The notes beneath the pieces were generated by a model. It did no database searches and was not told the origin of the DNA. It worked only from the letters and a program-made list of their open reading frames with translations. Positions 27,564 through 35,695 of a stretch of 64,000 nt of DNA are shown piece after piece. Made by a program: the position numbers and the translations under genes. This DNA comes from Gemmobacter lanyuensis (GTDB lineage: Bacteria > Pseudomonadota > Alphaproteobacteria > Rhodobacterales > Rhodobacteraceae), in NCBI RefSeq assembly GCF_014652355.1, contig NZ_BMYQ01000013.1:1-64000 (forward strand), given 5' to 3'. Numbering within the stretch: the stretch's first letter is position 1; every line of letters begins with the position of its first letter.

Positions 27564-29561
27564 ATGTTCACCAAGATCCTGATTGCGAACCGGGGCGAGA
27601 TTGCCGCCCGTGTCATCACCACCGCGCGGCGGATGGGCATTGCCACCGTGGCGGTGCATTCCGAGGCCGATGCCGGCGCCCTGCATGTGGCGCTGGCGGA
27701 TGAGGCCGTGCTGATCGGCCCGTCCCCCCCCGCAGACAGCTACCTGCGGGGGGACCGCATCATCGCGGCGGCCTTGCAGACGGGGGCAGAGGCGATCCAT
27801 CCCGGCTACGGGTTTCTGTCGGAAAACCCCGAGTTTGTTGAAGCTGTGCAGGCGGCGGGGCTGTTGTTTATCGGCCCGCCCGCAGCGGCCATCCGGGCGA
27901 TGGGCCTCAAGGATGCCGCCAAGGCGCTGATGGAACGTGCCGGGGTGCCGGTGGTGCCGGGCTATCATGGCGCCAATCAGGACCCGGCGTTTCTGGCCGC
28001 CCGCGCGGCCGAGATCGGCTATCCCGTGCTGATCAAGGCGCGGGCGGGGGGCGGCGGCAAGGGCATGCGGCGGGTCGATGACCCGGCCGAATTCGCCGCA
28101 GCCCTTGAAGGTGCTGCGCGCGAGGCGCAGGCCGCCTTTGGCGATCCCGCCTGTCTGGTCGAGAAATACATCACCCGGCCCCGCCACATCGAAATTCAGG
28201 TTTTTGGCGATGCGCAGGGCAATGTGGTGCATCTGTTTGAGCGCGATTGCAGCCTGCAGCGCCGCCATCAGAAGGTGATCGAAGAAGCCCCCGCCCCCGG
28301 CATGCCACCCGAGGTGCGCGCCGCAATGGGCCAAGCGGCGGTCGAGGCCGCGCGCGCCATCGGCTATCAGGGCGCCGGGACGGTGGAATTCATCGTGGAT
28401 GGCGCCCCCCGCCCTGATGGTTTCTGGTTCATGGAAATGAACACCCGCCTGCAGGTGGAACATCCGGTCTCCGAGGCGATCACCGGGCTGGACTTCGTAG
28501 AGCTGCAACTGCGGATCGCCGCAGGCGATCCCCTGCTCTTCCGGCAAGAGGATCTGGCCATCACCGGCCACGCGGTCGAGGCGCGGATCTATGCCGAGGA
28601 CGTGGGCCGCGGCTTTCTGCCCGCCACGGGGCGGCTGCGGCATCTGGGTCTGCCTGTGGCGACCGCATTCAACCGCGGTCCGCTGCGGATCGATGCGGGC
28701 GTGCGGCAGGGGGATGAGATTTCGCCTTGGTATGACCCGATGATCGCCAAGGTCATCGCCCATGGCCCGGATCGTGCCGCGGCGCTGCGGCAGCTTTCGA
28801 CCGCGCTTGAGGCCTGCCAGATTGCGGGTTGCACGACAAATGTCGCCTTTCTTGCGGCCTTGACCCGCCACGAAGGCTTTGCAGCAGGCGCAGTGGATAC
28901 GGGGCTGATTGCCCGCGATCTGGCCGCACTGACCGCCCCCCGCACCCTTCCGCCCGAGGCCCTTGCGCTGGCGGCCTTGGCCGCGCTGGACCTGATCGAT
29001 CCGCCTGCGACGGCGGACCCCTGGGATCAGCGCAGCGGTTGGCGCAGCTGGGGCACGGGGGCGGCGCATGTGACGCTGGATCACGCGGGCGGGCCGCTGG
29101 CCCTGCGGGTGGTGCCCTTGGGGGCCCGGCAGTTCCATGTGACCGGGCCGGGCCTTGATCTGCAGATCGCCGTGCTGGACCATCGGGCCGGGACGTTGCG
29201 CTATGCCGTGGAAGGGCATCAGGCCACCGGGCAACTGGTGCAGGGTGCGGGTCGGATCAGCCTGTTCCTGCAGGGCCAGGACCATGATTTCACCCCGGTC
29301 GATCCGCTGGATGTGGCGGCGCATGACCCGGACGGCGGCCATGCCGTGCTAGCCCCTATGCCGGGGCGCGTGCTGGCCGTGCAAACCCAGGCGGGCGCCA
29401 AAGTCACCAAGGGCACGGCCCTTCTGGTGCTTGAGGCGATGAAGATGGAACATGTCCTGACCGCGCCGCGCGACGGCATCGTCGCCGAGGTGCTGGTGGC
29501 CGAGGGCGATCAGGTGACTGACGGCACGATATTGGTGGAACTGGGGGCCAAGGATGGCTGA
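27564..29561 (+). CDS. mccA: Methylcrotonyl-CoA carboxylase, biotin carboxylase/carrier (alpha) subunit
   Basis: A 665-residue protein. Residues about 1-445 are biotin carboxylase (ILIANRGEIAARVI, IHPGYGFLSENPEF, ATP-grasp KARAGGGGKGMRRVDD, EMNTRLQVEHPVSE). The C-terminal 70 residues are the biotinyl domain, with K627 in LEAMKMEHV as the attachment site. It carboxylates its own biotin with ATP and bicarbonate. The start at 27564 (MFTKILIANRG) is set by homology; the frame is open upstream into mccB. It overlaps the HMG-CoA lyase gene by 8 bases. Confidence 0.93.
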   Translation: MFTKILIANRGEIAARVITTARRMGIATVAVHSEADAGALHVALADEAVLIGPSPPADSYLRGDRIIAAALQTGAEAIHPGYGFLSENPEFVEAVQAAGLLFIGPPAAAIRAMGLKDAAKALMERAGVPVVPGYHGANQDPAFLAARAAEIGYPVLIKARAGGGGKGMRRVDDPAEFAAALEGAAREAQAAFGDPACLVEKYITRPRHIEIQVFGDAQGNVVHLFERDCSLQRRHQKVIEEAPAPGMPPEVRAAMGQAAVEAARAIGYQGAGTVEFIVDGAPRPDGFWFMEMNTRLQVEHPVSEAITGLDFVELQLRIAAGDPLLFRQEDLAITGHAVEARIYAEDVGRGFLPATGRLRHLGLPVATAFNRGPLRIDAGVRQGDEISPWYDPMIAKVIAHGPDRAAALRQLSTALEACQIAGCTTNVAFLAALTRHEGFAAGAVDTGLIARDLAALTAPRTLPPEALALAALAALDLIDPPATADPWDQRSGWRSWGTGAAHVTLDHAGGPLALRVVPLGARQFHVTGPGLDLQIAVLDHRAGTLRYAVEGHQATGQLVQGAGRISLFLQGQDHDFTPVDPLDVAAHDPDGGHAVLAPMPGRVLAVQTQAGAKVTKGTALLVLEAMKMEHVLTAPRDGIVAEVLVAEGDQVTDGTILVELGAKDG

Positions 29562-30411
29562 CCATGTCACGATCTACGAAATGGCCCCGCGCGACGGGCT
29601 GCAGAACGAAAGTCGCCCCATCGACACCGCGGCCAAGATCCGACTGGTCGATCTGCTGTCGGACTGCGGCTTTTCGCATATTGAGGTCACAAGCTTCGTC
29701 AGCGCGAAATGGGTGCCGCAGATGGCCGATGCGGCAGAGGTGCTGGCGGGCATCCGGCGCAGGCCTGGCGTCATCTATGCCGCGCTGACGCCGAACCTGC
29801 AGGGGTTGGAGCGCGCCCTCGCGGCCGGGGTGGGCGAGGTCGCGGTCTTCGCCTCGGCCTCCGAAGGGTTTTCGCAGCGCAACATCAACTGCTCCATCGC
29901 GGAAAGCCTTGCGCGGTTTGCCCCGGTTTTGGCGGCCGCGCAGGCGGCAGGGGTGCCGGTGCGGGGCTATGTCTCTTGCGTGACGGACTGTCCCTATGAC
30001 GGCCCCATCGCGCCCGAGGCCGTGGCCGCGGTGGCGGGGGCGCTGCGGAACCTGGGCTGCCGCCAGATCAGCCTGGGCGACACGCTGGGAACCGCCCGCC
30101 CCGACACCGTGGCCGCCGTGCTTGAGGCCGTCTTGCACCGCGTTCCGGCCTGCGATCTGGCCGGGCATTTCCATGATACCGCCGGCCGCGCCCTGGACAA
30201 CATCGCCCTTGCGTTGACCTATGGCTTGCGGGTTTTCGACAGCGCCGCAGGCGGCCTTGGCGGGTGCCCCTATGCCCCCGGCGCCCGCGGCAATGTGGCG
30301 ACCGAGGCGGTGGTGGATCTGCTGCACCGCAAGGGCTTTGGCACCGGGATCGACACCACCGCCCTGACCCGCGCCGCCACTTTTGCCCAAAGCCTGAGGA
30401 GGGCGACATGA
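29554..30411 (+). CDS. mvaB: Hydroxymethylglutaryl-CoA lyase
   Basis: A 285-residue HMGL-like TIM-barrel enzyme. It shows the N-terminal EMAPRDGLQNE motif, EVTSFVSAKWVPQMAD, YVSCVTDCPYDG, GHFHDTAGRALDN and the cysteine signature GLGGCPYAPGARGNVATE near residue 233. It splits 3-hydroxy-3-methylglutaryl-CoA into acetyl-CoA and acetoacetate, the last step of leucine degradation. It overlaps both neighbours (8 and 4 bases), so the operon is tightly coupled. Confidence 0.94.
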   Translation: MADHVTIYEMAPRDGLQNESRPIDTAAKIRLVDLLSDCGFSHIEVTSFVSAKWVPQMADAAEVLAGIRRRPGVIYAALTPNLQGLERALAAGVGEVAVFASASEGFSQRNINCSIAESLARFAPVLAAAQAAGVPVRGYVSCVTDCPYDGPIAPEAVAAVAGALRNLGCRQISLGDTLGTARPDTVAAVLEAVLHRVPACDLAGHFHDTAGRALDNIALALTYGLRVFDSAAGGLGGCPYAPGARGNVATEAVVDLLHRKGFGTGIDTTALTRAATFAQSLRRAT

Positions 30412-31193
30412 CCTTTCAGACCCTGCAGCTGCAGCGCGATGCCCGGGGGGTGGTGACGCTGACGCTCAATACCCCCGAAAGGCGCAATGTCCTTTCGCCG
30501 CAGATGATCGCCGATCTGACCGCTTTCGCCCGCACCGTCGGACAAGAACGCGAGACGCGCGTCGTCGTGCTGCAGGGTGCGGGGCCGGTCTTCTGTGCCG
30601 GGGGCGATCTGGCCTGGATGCGGGCGCAGTTGACGGCGGACCGCGCGCAACGCATGGCCGAGGCGCGCAAGCTTGCCGAGATGCTGCAGGCGCTGAACAC
30701 CCTGCCCGTGCCGCTGATCGGGCGGCTGCACGGCGGGGCCTTTGGCGGGGGCGTCGGGCTGGCCTGCGTCTGCGATATGACCATTGCCGCGCGGGGGACG
30801 AAATTCTGCTTTTCCGAAACGCGGCTCGGGATCATCCCGGCAACGATCGGCCCCTATGTGCTGGCCCGCATGGGCGAAGGCCGGGCGCGGCGGGTGTTCA
30901 TGTCAGGCCGGGTCTTTGCGGCGGATGAGGCCGAAGGTCTGGGCCTTGTCGCCCACGTGGTCGAGGAAGCGGCACTGGATACCGCCGTCACGGCCGAGGT
31001 CGCGCCTTATCTTGCCACCGCGCCGGGGGCGGTTGCTGCAGCCAAGGCACTGACCCGCGTGCTTGGCCCCCGGATCGATGCGGCGGTGATCGAGGACAGC
31101 ATCACCCGATTGGCCGAAATCTGGGAGGGCGAAGAGGCTCGGCAAGGCATCACGGCCTTTCTCGACAAACGCCCGCCGCCCTGGGGCGGATAG
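30408..31193 (+). CDS. liuC: Methylglutaconyl-CoA hydratase (enoyl-CoA hydratase family)
   Basis: A 261-residue crotonase. It has the oxyanion-hole segments VVVLQGAGPVFCAGGDLAWM and GRLHGGAFGGGVGLACVCDMTIA, and KFCFSETRLGIIPATIGPYVL. Position in the operon assigns it to the hydration of 3-methylglutaconyl-CoA to HMG-CoA. The start at 30408 is in an ATGA overlap with the lyase gene; the frame is open further upstream inside that gene. It is the last gene of the operon. Confidence 0.9.
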   Translation: MTFQTLQLQRDARGVVTLTLNTPERRNVLSPQMIADLTAFARTVGQERETRVVVLQGAGPVFCAGGDLAWMRAQLTADRAQRMAEARKLAEMLQALNTLPVPLIGRLHGGAFGGGVGLACVCDMTIAARGTKFCFSETRLGIIPATIGPYVLARMGEGRARRVFMSGRVFAADEAEGLGLVAHVVEEAALDTAVTAEVAPYLATAPGAVAAAKALTRVLGPRIDAAVIEDSITRLAEIWEGEEARQGITAFLDKRPPPWGG

Positions 31194-31295
31194 GCCGGCT
31201 GACCCAAGGCCCAAGGCTGCAGATTGTCCTACCCGTGCATGCAATCCGGCCTGCGCTGCCACAGGCATTGATCTGAATCATGCACTGCTCGTCAA

Positions 31296-31312
31296 ATATC
31301 AGAATATGATAT
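31296..31312. promoter_or_regulatory. A+T-rich inverted repeat upstream of the RTX gene
   Basis: ATATCA-N5-TGATAT lies in a strikingly A+T-rich block (about 31285-31345) directly before the exoprotein gene; a second short palindrome, TCATTAATGA, lies about 20 bases further on. The block presumably carries the promoter and a regulator site. The remainder of the 31194-31358 gap holds nothing recognisable. Confidence 0.4.
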
Positions 31313-31358
31313 GTTAACTGATCTAATGTCATTAATGAGATAGATGAAAGGATGCATC

Positions 31359-32771
31359 GTGGCCCTGACATACACCCCCGTGACCGGCAACGCCCTTCTG
31401 CCCTTCGGCACGAACGTCCTGCCGCGGAATGATGATGGCTATTCCTATCCTGCGATCGACATCACGTCGATCTTCGAGGACGGGATCACCATCGGCGAAC
31501 AGACGTTTACCTCGCTCTATCTCAACAACAACGGCAATATCACCTTCGGCAACGGCCTGTCGTCCTACACGCCCGGGGTGATCGGGGGCAGCACGGGGCT
31601 GAACATCATCGCCCCGTTCTGGGCCGATGTGGACACGCGTAACGATGTGCCGAACGTGAACGACGGTGTCTTCTGGGACTTCAAGGATGTCCGGGACAGT
31701 ATCGTTTTCACCTGGAACCGCGTCGGGTATTTCAGCAACCACATCGACCGGCTCGATACCTTCCAGCTGGAACTGCGCGACCGCGGCGCCGGGAACATCG
31801 AGATCATCTTCCGCTATTCGGCGATCAACTGGACGACAGGCGATGCCTCGGGTGGCACGGGCGGTCTGGGCGGCACCGTGGCACGGGCGGGGTTCTCGCT
31901 CGGCGGGCTTTACTTCGAGCTTCCGTCCTCGGGCAGTCAGGCAGCCATGCTCAATCTGGAGGGTTCGTCAGGCAATCTGGGCGTGACCGGGGTCTGGCAA
32001 TTCCTGCTTGAAAACGGCACGCCCTCGGGGTTCGGGGATGAAGGGCCAAACCGCTATATCGGCAACGGCGGGCGCAATGTCTGGTTTGGTCTGGCTGGCA
32101 ATGACCGCGCCGAAGGCCGCGCGCTTGGCGATGCGCTTTATGGCGATGATGGCAATGACACCCTGTTGGGGGAAACGGGGGCGGACCGGCTTTATGGCGG
32201 AGCGGGTGCTGACCGGCTGGTGGGTGGCAGTGAAAATGACCTGCTGAATGGCGGGGCCGGAAATGACACCATGAACGGTGGTCTCGGGGCAGACCGGGCC
32301 GAGTTCGAGACCGGCCCATCCCAGGCCATGACGGTGCGGCTGAACGCGGGAACTGCGGTGGGCCAGGGAACCGATACGCTGATCGGGATCGAGCATGTCA
32401 CCACAGGTCAGGGCGATGACCTGATCGTGGGAAATGCCGCGAACAATTCGCTGATCGCGGGGGCCGGGGCAGACCGGCTGTTTGGGGGTGACGGTTCCGA
32501 CCGCCTGATGGGCGGGCGCGGGGCCGATACGCTGACCGGCGGGGCCAATGCGGACCGTTTCATCTTTGGTCAGGGCGACGGCACCGATGTGGTGCGCGAT
32601 TTCCAGAATGGGGTTGACCGGTTCGAGATCACCTCGGGCGCCGCGAGCTTTGCCGGCATCAGCGTGGTCGACGCGGGCGAGAATGTGCGGATCACCTTTT
32701 CCAATGTGACGATCATCGTGGAAGACGTGGCCCATACCGCCATCGGGGCGTCGGACTTCGTCTTCGTCTGA
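31359..32771 (+). CDS. Secreted nidogen-domain RTX exoprotein
   Basis: About 470 residues. The N-terminal part (about 15-195) is a NIDO-like domain (SLYLNNNGNITFGNGLSSYTP, IIAPFWADVDTRN, SIVFTWNRVGYFS, DTFQLELRDRG), known from extracellular adhesion proteins. About 225-440 hold RTX nonapeptides in two blocks separated by a non-repeat segment (FETGPSQAMTVRLNAGTAVGQGTDTLIGIEHVTTGQGDD). The end (ASDFVFV) fits a type I secretion signal. There is no signal peptide. The GTG at 31359 is chosen because AAAGGA lies 6 bases upstream; an ATG at 31344 has no ribosome site. Secretion genes are not nearby. Confidence 0.83.
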   Translation: MALTYTPVTGNALLPFGTNVLPRNDDGYSYPAIDITSIFEDGITIGEQTFTSLYLNNNGNITFGNGLSSYTPGVIGGSTGLNIIAPFWADVDTRNDVPNVNDGVFWDFKDVRDSIVFTWNRVGYFSNHIDRLDTFQLELRDRGAGNIEIIFRYSAINWTTGDASGGTGGLGGTVARAGFSLGGLYFELPSSGSQAAMLNLEGSSGNLGVTGVWQFLLENGTPSGFGDEGPNRYIGNGGRNVWFGLAGNDRAEGRALGDALYGDDGNDTLLGETGADRLYGGAGADRLVGGSENDLLNGGAGNDTMNGGLGADRAEFETGPSQAMTVRLNAGTAVGQGTDTLIGIEHVTTGQGDDLIVGNAANNSLIAGAGADRLFGGDGSDRLMGGRGADTLTGGANADRFIFGQGDGTDVVRDFQNGVDRFEITSGAASFAGISVVDAGENVRITFSNVTIIVEDVAHTAIGASDFVFV

Positions 32772-32776
32772 CGTCT

Positions 32777-32792
32777 GTCGGGCGGTCCCGAC
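32777..32792. terminator. Weak hairpin between convergent genes
   Basis: GTCGGG-N4-CCCGAC just after the RTX stop, before the convergent Tm-1-like gene. The stem is only 6 bp and no U-tract follows. Confidence 0.25.
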
Positions 32793-32833
32793 CCGGCCCG
32801 CGAAAGCGGTGCCGGATCGGGGCCTGTCATTGT

Positions 32834-34087
32834 TCAGCCCGCGCGCATAGCCTGCGCCGCGCCGGGCAGCACGCCTGCGGCGATCCAGCCATCGACAATG
32901 GCCAGCGCCGCATCGGAAAAGGCCGCATCGTTGATATGGCAGCCGAGCTCGATCAGCCGCACGTTTGACGGGCAGGCGCCGCGCAACTCGGCCAGAAAGG
33001 CCTCAAGCCCGGCCTTGTTCTGCAGGGGGCCACCGGGGCGGTCCCATTCATGCGCGCCCTCCGACGGAACCAGAAGCGTCACCGGCCCCTTGGCCCGGCC
33101 AAGCCGCGTGCTGATCGCCCGCGCCACCGCCCGGCGCTGATCGCCATCCAGCACCACAGATGACAGGATCCGGTTATGCGCGTGAAAGGGGCTGTCGCGG
33201 AACTGTTCGGGCACGGGATGCCAACCCACCAGATCCACAAGGTCATGGCAGCCGATCGACACGATCTGCGGCACCCCCGCCTGCCCGGCTGCCATCATCC
33301 TGTCCGGCCCCGCGCTGATGGCGGACCCGAACAGATGGTTGCCCACCTCTTGTGGCGCAAAATCCAGCACGGCGGCAAACGCGCCCGCCGCGGCCAGGTT
33401 TTCGAAGGCCCGCCCACCCATGCCGGTGGCATGAAAGACTGCGACCTCGAACCCCCGCGCCTCAAGCGCGGGTTTCAGATGCACCATATAGCGCAGCACG
33501 GTCTTGCCGAAACTGGTCATGCCGATCAGCGGGCGGTCACGCTGCGGCGGCTCAACCGCGCGGGCTGCACCCAGCACCGCCCCCGCCGCCTGGCTGAGCG
33601 AGGCCTTGCAGATCGAATTCAGCCCATAAAGCCCCCCGGCCCAGAGGATCATCTGCACATCCGCCGGAATGCGTTCGGGCGGGATCATCGGGGAAAAGCT
33701 GACGGTCGAGACGATGTATTTCGGCACGCCCAGCGGCAGGGCCGAGACCAGATCCAGCGCAAGATCCGTACCCATGGTGCCGCCCAGCACGATGGCGGCA
33801 TCAATCCGGCCTTCGGCCTGCAGGCGCGCGGCCAGACGGGCGGCGCCGGTCGCCATGATCTGCATGGCCGTGTTTTCATCCTCGGCCGCGATGGCCGCCG
33901 CGATGGATGACCCGGCCGCCGCCGCGACATCATGCTTGCTGATGTCGACCGGAAAGGCCGGATCGCCCAAGACGGATACATCCATGGCGACCACCTCGCC
34001 GCCCTGCGCGCGGATCACATCGCGCATATAGCCCAGTTCGTCGTTCTTCGTGTCCCAGGTTCCGGCAACAAGGATGCGGTGTCCCAT
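32834..34087 (-). CDS. Tm-1-like ATP-binding domain protein (UPF0261 family)
   Basis: A 417-residue UPF0261/Tm-1-like protein. The N-terminus (ILVAGTWDTKNDELGYMRDVIRAQGGEVVAMDVSVLG) is the family hallmark. ALVLGGTMGT-like AIVLGGTMGTDLALDL, GMTSFGKTVLRYMVHLKP and VFHATGMGGRAFENLA follow. The plant Tm-1 homologue binds ATP; the bacterial function is not known, and it is usually paired with a TIM-barrel (PEP-hydrolase-like) protein, which is absent here. It is the third gene of the permease-ALDH transcript. The start at 34087 follows AGGGGAGA. Confidence 0.82.
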   Translation of the reverse strand: MGHRILVAGTWDTKNDELGYMRDVIRAQGGEVVAMDVSVLGDPAFPVDISKHDVAAAAGSSIAAAIAAEDENTAMQIMATGAARLAARLQAEGRIDAAIVLGGTMGTDLALDLVSALPLGVPKYIVSTVSFSPMIPPERIPADVQMILWAGGLYGLNSICKASLSQAAGAVLGAARAVEPPQRDRPLIGMTSFGKTVLRYMVHLKPALEARGFEVAVFHATGMGGRAFENLAAAGAFAAVLDFAPQEVGNHLFGSAISAGPDRMMAAGQAGVPQIVSIGCHDLVDLVGWHPVPEQFRDSPFHAHNRILSSVVLDGDQRRAVARAISTRLGRAKGPVTLLVPSEGAHEWDRPGGPLQNKAGLEAFLAELRGACPSNVRLIELGCHINDAAFSDAALAIVDGWIAAGVLPGAAQAMRAG

Positions 34088-34149
34088 GGAAATCTCCCCT
34101 TTCGGATGCGCGGGCCTTCTGGCGGGCCTGTCCTGCATCCCGATTGTCT

Positions 34150-35640
34150 TCAAAGTTGGATCCAGGCAGTTTTCAGATCGGTGTATTTTTCCAGCGCATG
34201 CAGCGATTTGTCATGTCCGTTTCCGGATTGCTTGACCCCGCCCAGAGGCACCGTACCATCCGAACCGCCATAGGTGTTCACATGCACCACCCCGGCGCGC
34301 AGGCCGCGCACCATGCGATGCGCGCGGCTCAGATTGCCCGTCCAGACGCCCGAGGCGAGGCCATAGTCGCTGGCATTGGCAAGGCGCAGGGCCTCGGCCT
34401 CATCGGCAAAGCGGGTGACGGCCAGAACCGGGCCGAAGACCTCATCCCGGAACAGGCGGTGGTCGGCAGCGACATCAGCGATGATCGTCGGCTCCATATA
34501 CCAGCCGCCCGTGTCTTCCAGCGCCTGTTTGCCGCCCAGAACCAGCTTGCCGCCCTGTTCAAGGGCATCGGCGACAAAGCCCAGATTGCCGCGCAGCTGT
34601 TGCAGTGAATTGATCGCCCCGATCTGGGTGGCAAGGTTCAGTGGGTTGCCCAGCGGCATCGCGGCGCTGATCCGCGCGACCTCGGCCAGGAAATCATCAT
34701 GGATCGCATCCTCGACCAGCAGGCGCGACCCGGCCACACAGACCTGCCCCGCGTTGCGGAAAATGCCGGTTGCCGCCGCCTTGGCCGCCTGCGCCAGATC
34801 GGGGGCATCGGCGAAGACGATATGGGGCGATTTCCCCCCGAGTTCGAGGTAGACGCGCTTCAGGTTCGACTGCGCGCTATACTGCATCAGCCGGCGGCCC
34901 GTGGCGCCCGATCCGGTAAAGACCAGCACATCCACATCCATCGACAGGGCCAGCGCCTCGCCCGTAATGCGGCCGGGGCCGGTGACCACGTTGAAGACGC
35001 CCGGCGGCAGACCGGCCTCAAGTGCCAGCTCGGCCAGCCGGAGAAGCGAGAGCGAGGCCGTCTCGGCCGGTTTCAGCACCACCGAATTGCCCATCGCCAG
35101 CGCGGGCGCGATTTTCCAGGCGCCGATCATCAGCGGAAAGTTCCACGGCACAATGGCCGCGACCACGCCCACCGCCTCACGGTGCACAAGGCCCAGAACG
35201 CTGTCGGCGGTGGGGGCGATTTCGCCATAAACCTTGTCGATCGCCTCGGCATAATAGCGGAAGGTCGCGGCGGCGCTGCCCGGTTCGGCCTTCAGCGCCA
35301 TCGAGATATCGGTGCCATTGTCGCGCACCCCCAGCACGGCGAGTTCGAGCGCATGTGCCTCGATCAGATCAGCAAGCCGGTGCATCACCTTCTTGCGATC
35401 AGCGGGGGCACGGCGCGACCAGCGGCCATCGTCAAAGGCACGGCGGGCGCTGGCCACGGCCCGGGCCACATCGGCGGCACTGGCGGCGGCCGTCTGCGTC
35501 AGCACCTGCCCGTCGATGGGCGACTGGACGGGGGTCGGGGCATCCTGCCCCTCAACCCATGTGCCGTCGATCAGCAGGCGGCCTTCGGGAAGGGCGCGCT
35601 GCGCGAGGCTGTCGATTTCGCTCTGGGTGGGGGGGGCCAT
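34150..35640 (-). CDS. NAD(P)-dependent aldehyde dehydrogenase (PuuC-like)
   Basis: A 496-residue aldehyde dehydrogenase. It contains PWNFPLMIGAWKIAPALAMGNSVVLKPAE, the glutamate motif LELGGKSP near residue 267, and the nucleophile C301 in NAGQVCVAGSR. It resembles enzymes that oxidise gamma-glutamyl-aminobutyraldehyde and other aminoaldehydes. Together with the class III aminotransferase across the divergent promoter it can take an amine to its carboxylic acid. The actual substrate is unknown. It lies 62 bases upstream of the Tm-1-like gene. Confidence 0.9.
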   Translation of the reverse strand: MAPPTQSEIDSLAQRALPEGRLLIDGTWVEGQDAPTPVQSPIDGQVLTQTAAASAADVARAVASARRAFDDGRWSRRAPADRKKVMHRLADLIEAHALELAVLGVRDNGTDISMALKAEPGSAAATFRYYAEAIDKVYGEIAPTADSVLGLVHREAVGVVAAIVPWNFPLMIGAWKIAPALAMGNSVVLKPAETASLSLLRLAELALEAGLPPGVFNVVTGPGRITGEALALSMDVDVLVFTGSGATGRRLMQYSAQSNLKRVYLELGGKSPHIVFADAPDLAQAAKAAATGIFRNAGQVCVAGSRLLVEDAIHDDFLAEVARISAAMPLGNPLNLATQIGAINSLQQLRGNLGFVADALEQGGKLVLGGKQALEDTGGWYMEPTIIADVAADHRLFRDEVFGPVLAVTRFADEAEALRLANASDYGLASGVWTGNLSRAHRMVRGLRAGVVHVNTYGGSDGTVPLGGVKQSGNGHDKSLHALEKYTDLKTAWIQL

Positions 35641-35695
35641 GTCTTGCGTCCTTTCAGGTCAGAAAGGGGGGGCGTTGCCGCCCCCCGAAGGTGGC

